A stretch of 7,055 bases of DNA from Collinsella sp. CAG:166 (GTDB lineage: Bacteria > Actinomycetota > Coriobacteriia > Coriobacteriales > Coriobacteriaceae): positions 1-7,055 of the forward strand of contig FR878662.1 of assembly GCA_000434535.1 (NCBI GenBank). Direction: 5' to 3'. The translations under genes were made by a program, and so were the position numbers. The notes beneath the pieces were generated by a model. It made no database searches, was not told the origin of the DNA, and worked only from the letters and a program-made list of their open reading frames with translations. Below, in pieces: positions 6,315-7,055 of this stretch (position 1 is the first letter of the stretch; each line of letters starts with the position of its first letter).

Positions 6315-6920
6315 ATGGATCATAAAATGTCGCGCTCGCCGTGGGTTATCCATTACGACGGCTCGAGCTGCAACGGATGCGATATCGAGGTGCTGGCCTC
6401 GCTCACGCCGCTGTTCGATGCGGAGCGCTTTGGCGTGGTCAACACCGGCAACCCCAAGCATGCGGATATCTTTTTGGTGACGGGGTCGGTCAATGCCCAG
6501 AACCTGCCTGTCGTGCGCCAGATCTACAACCAGATGCTCGAGCCCAAGTGCGTGGTGGCGTGCGGCGTCTGCGCGTGTTCGGGCGGCGTGTTCCGCGATG
6601 CCTACAACGTGATCGGCGGCGTGGACCGCGCGATTCCCGTGGACGTGTACGCGCCCGGGTGTGCCATTCGTCCCGAGACCGTGATCGACGCCATCGTTGA
6701 GGCGTGCGGCATCCTGGACCAGAAGGAGGCCGTGATGCGCGCCGGTGGTGATCCGCTCACCGTAGGCGGTGCCGCTGCCTGGGATGGTGGCGTTGAGCTG
6801 GGCGAGGACGGGTTTGTGGCTGCGGCTGAGGCCGGCGTCGACGCGGGCACGGCTGACGGTGCGCCCGCCGCTGGCGACGCACCTGCTGAGTCGCCCGCCG
6901 CTGCAAAGGAGGCCGAGTAA
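6315..6920 (+). CDS. echC: Ech-type [NiFe] hydrogenase small subunit (EchC/NuoB-like) with Ala-rich C-terminal tail
   Basis: This is the electron-transfer small subunit that pairs with the NiFe large subunit on the cytoplasmic side of the membrane. C19 and C22 (SSCNGCD), C86 (GVCACSGG) and C116 (APGC) fit the proximal [4Fe-4S] cluster. CNGCD, with separated cysteines rather than the CC pair of complex I, together with NPKHADIFLVTG (46-57) and VDVYAPGC (109-116), points to Ech/Hyc hydrogenases. C83 and C88 are additional nearby cysteines. The recognisable domain ends near residue 130-140. The remaining 60-70 residues are low-complexity Ala, Gly, Asp and Glu, an extension not expected for EchC, which I recall as about 150 residues. 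AGGAGG (6301-6306) lies 8 nt before the ATG. The Ech label is by similarity; a Hyc/Hyf-like role in formate hydrogenlyase is also possible. Confidence 0.9.
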   Translation: MDHKMSRSPWVIHYDGSSCNGCDIEVLASLTPLFDAERFGVVNTGNPKHADIFLVTGSVNAQNLPVVRQIYNQMLEPKCVVACGVCACSGGVFRDAYNVIGGVDRAIPVDVYAPGCAIRPETVIDAIVEACGILDQKEAVMRAGGDPLTVGGAAAWDGGVELGEDGFVAAAEAGVDAGTADGAPAAGDAPAESPAAAKEAE

Positions 6921-7055
6921 TGCAAAAGGCAATCTATACCACCGTCGGGATCGACGAACTCCTGTCGCATGTCCAGGCGCTCAAGGGCGTCGGCGCGCGC
7001 TTTGTGCAAATGCACGCCGAGCGCAACATCGACGATGGCATGTATCGGCTGGGCT
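6920..7055 (+). CDS. Partial EchD/NuoC-like hydrogenase subunit, cut by the window end
   Basis: The ATG overlaps the preceding TAA by one base (TAATG, 6918-6922), and AAAGGAGG (6905-6912) sits 7 nt upstream, so translation is probably coupled to the small subunit. Only 45 codons are present, beginning MQKAIYTTVGIDELLSHVQ. The segment LKGVGARFVQMHAERNIDDG (residues 21-40) resembles the start of the 30-kDa NuoC/EchD family, which precedes or is fused to the NiFe large subunit. Whether this copy is a separate EchD or a HycE-like NuoC-NuoD fusion cannot be seen. The call relies partly on gene order. Confidence 0.75.
   Translation, partial: MQKAIYTTVGIDELLSHVQALKGVGARFVQMHAERNIDDGMYRLG

Noticed and set aside
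4362..6932. 856-codon open frame on the minus strand, antisense to the hydrogenase genes
   Set aside because: It mirrors the codon structure of GC-rich genes on the + strand. The translation is a His/Arg/Ala-rich hydrophilic sequence with no family resemblance, while the + strand frames carry clear conserved motifs.
1..7055. tRNA, rRNA, CRISPR array and complete insertion sequence
   Set aside because: No cloverleaf-like segments, regular repeat-spacer series, or element ends with terminal inverted repeats were seen on either strand by eye.

Overview
The window looks like a piece of a GC-rich anaerobe chromosome. The codon use (GCC, CTG, AAG, GAG dominant), the Old Yellow Enzyme/flavin reductase and the Ech-like [NiFe] hydrogenase together suggest a gut Coriobacteriia such as Collinsella. 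This assignment is inference from gene content and composition; no rRNA or other phylogenetic marker is present.

Layout, all genes on the + strand. (1) Positions 1-257 are a leader with no gene. It carries a striking pair of CTGTWACAG dyads forming an 18-bp inverted repeat, followed by a weak promoter candidate. (2) Positions 258-2288 encode a 676-residue flavin/iron-sulfur oxidoreductase of the 2,4-dienoyl-CoA reductase / 2-enoate reductase architecture, closed by a strong intrinsic terminator. (3) Positions 2405-2728 are AT-rich non-coding DNA with a small direct repeat and a promoter. (4) Positions 2729-3133 encode a small protein with two helix-turn-helix units, resembling the N-terminal half of an IS150-type OrfA but with no transposase partner; it also ends at a clear terminator. 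(5) Positions 3172-3419 are non-coding, with a promoter/leader for the next operon. (6) Positions 3420-7055 are the start of an energy-converting (group 4, Ech/Hyc-like) [NiFe] hydrogenase operon: a 960-residue fusion of the NuoL-like and NuoH-like membrane subunits, an EchC-like small [4Fe-4S] subunit with an unusual Ala-rich tail, and the first 45 codons of an EchD/NuoC-like subunit cut by the window edge.

The three transcription units look independent, since terminators separate them. Within the hydrogenase operon the genes are tightly coupled: a Shine-Dalgarno overlaps the stop codon at 6301, and TAATG overlaps at 6918-6922. The predicted job is ferredoxin- or formate-linked proton reduction coupled to ion translocation. 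The large catalytic subunit and the ferredoxin-like subunit should lie just beyond the right edge. The points most worth a second look are the NuoL-NuoH gene fusion, the phased dyad upstream of the flavoenzyme, and the stand-alone double-HTH protein next to the hydrogenase.
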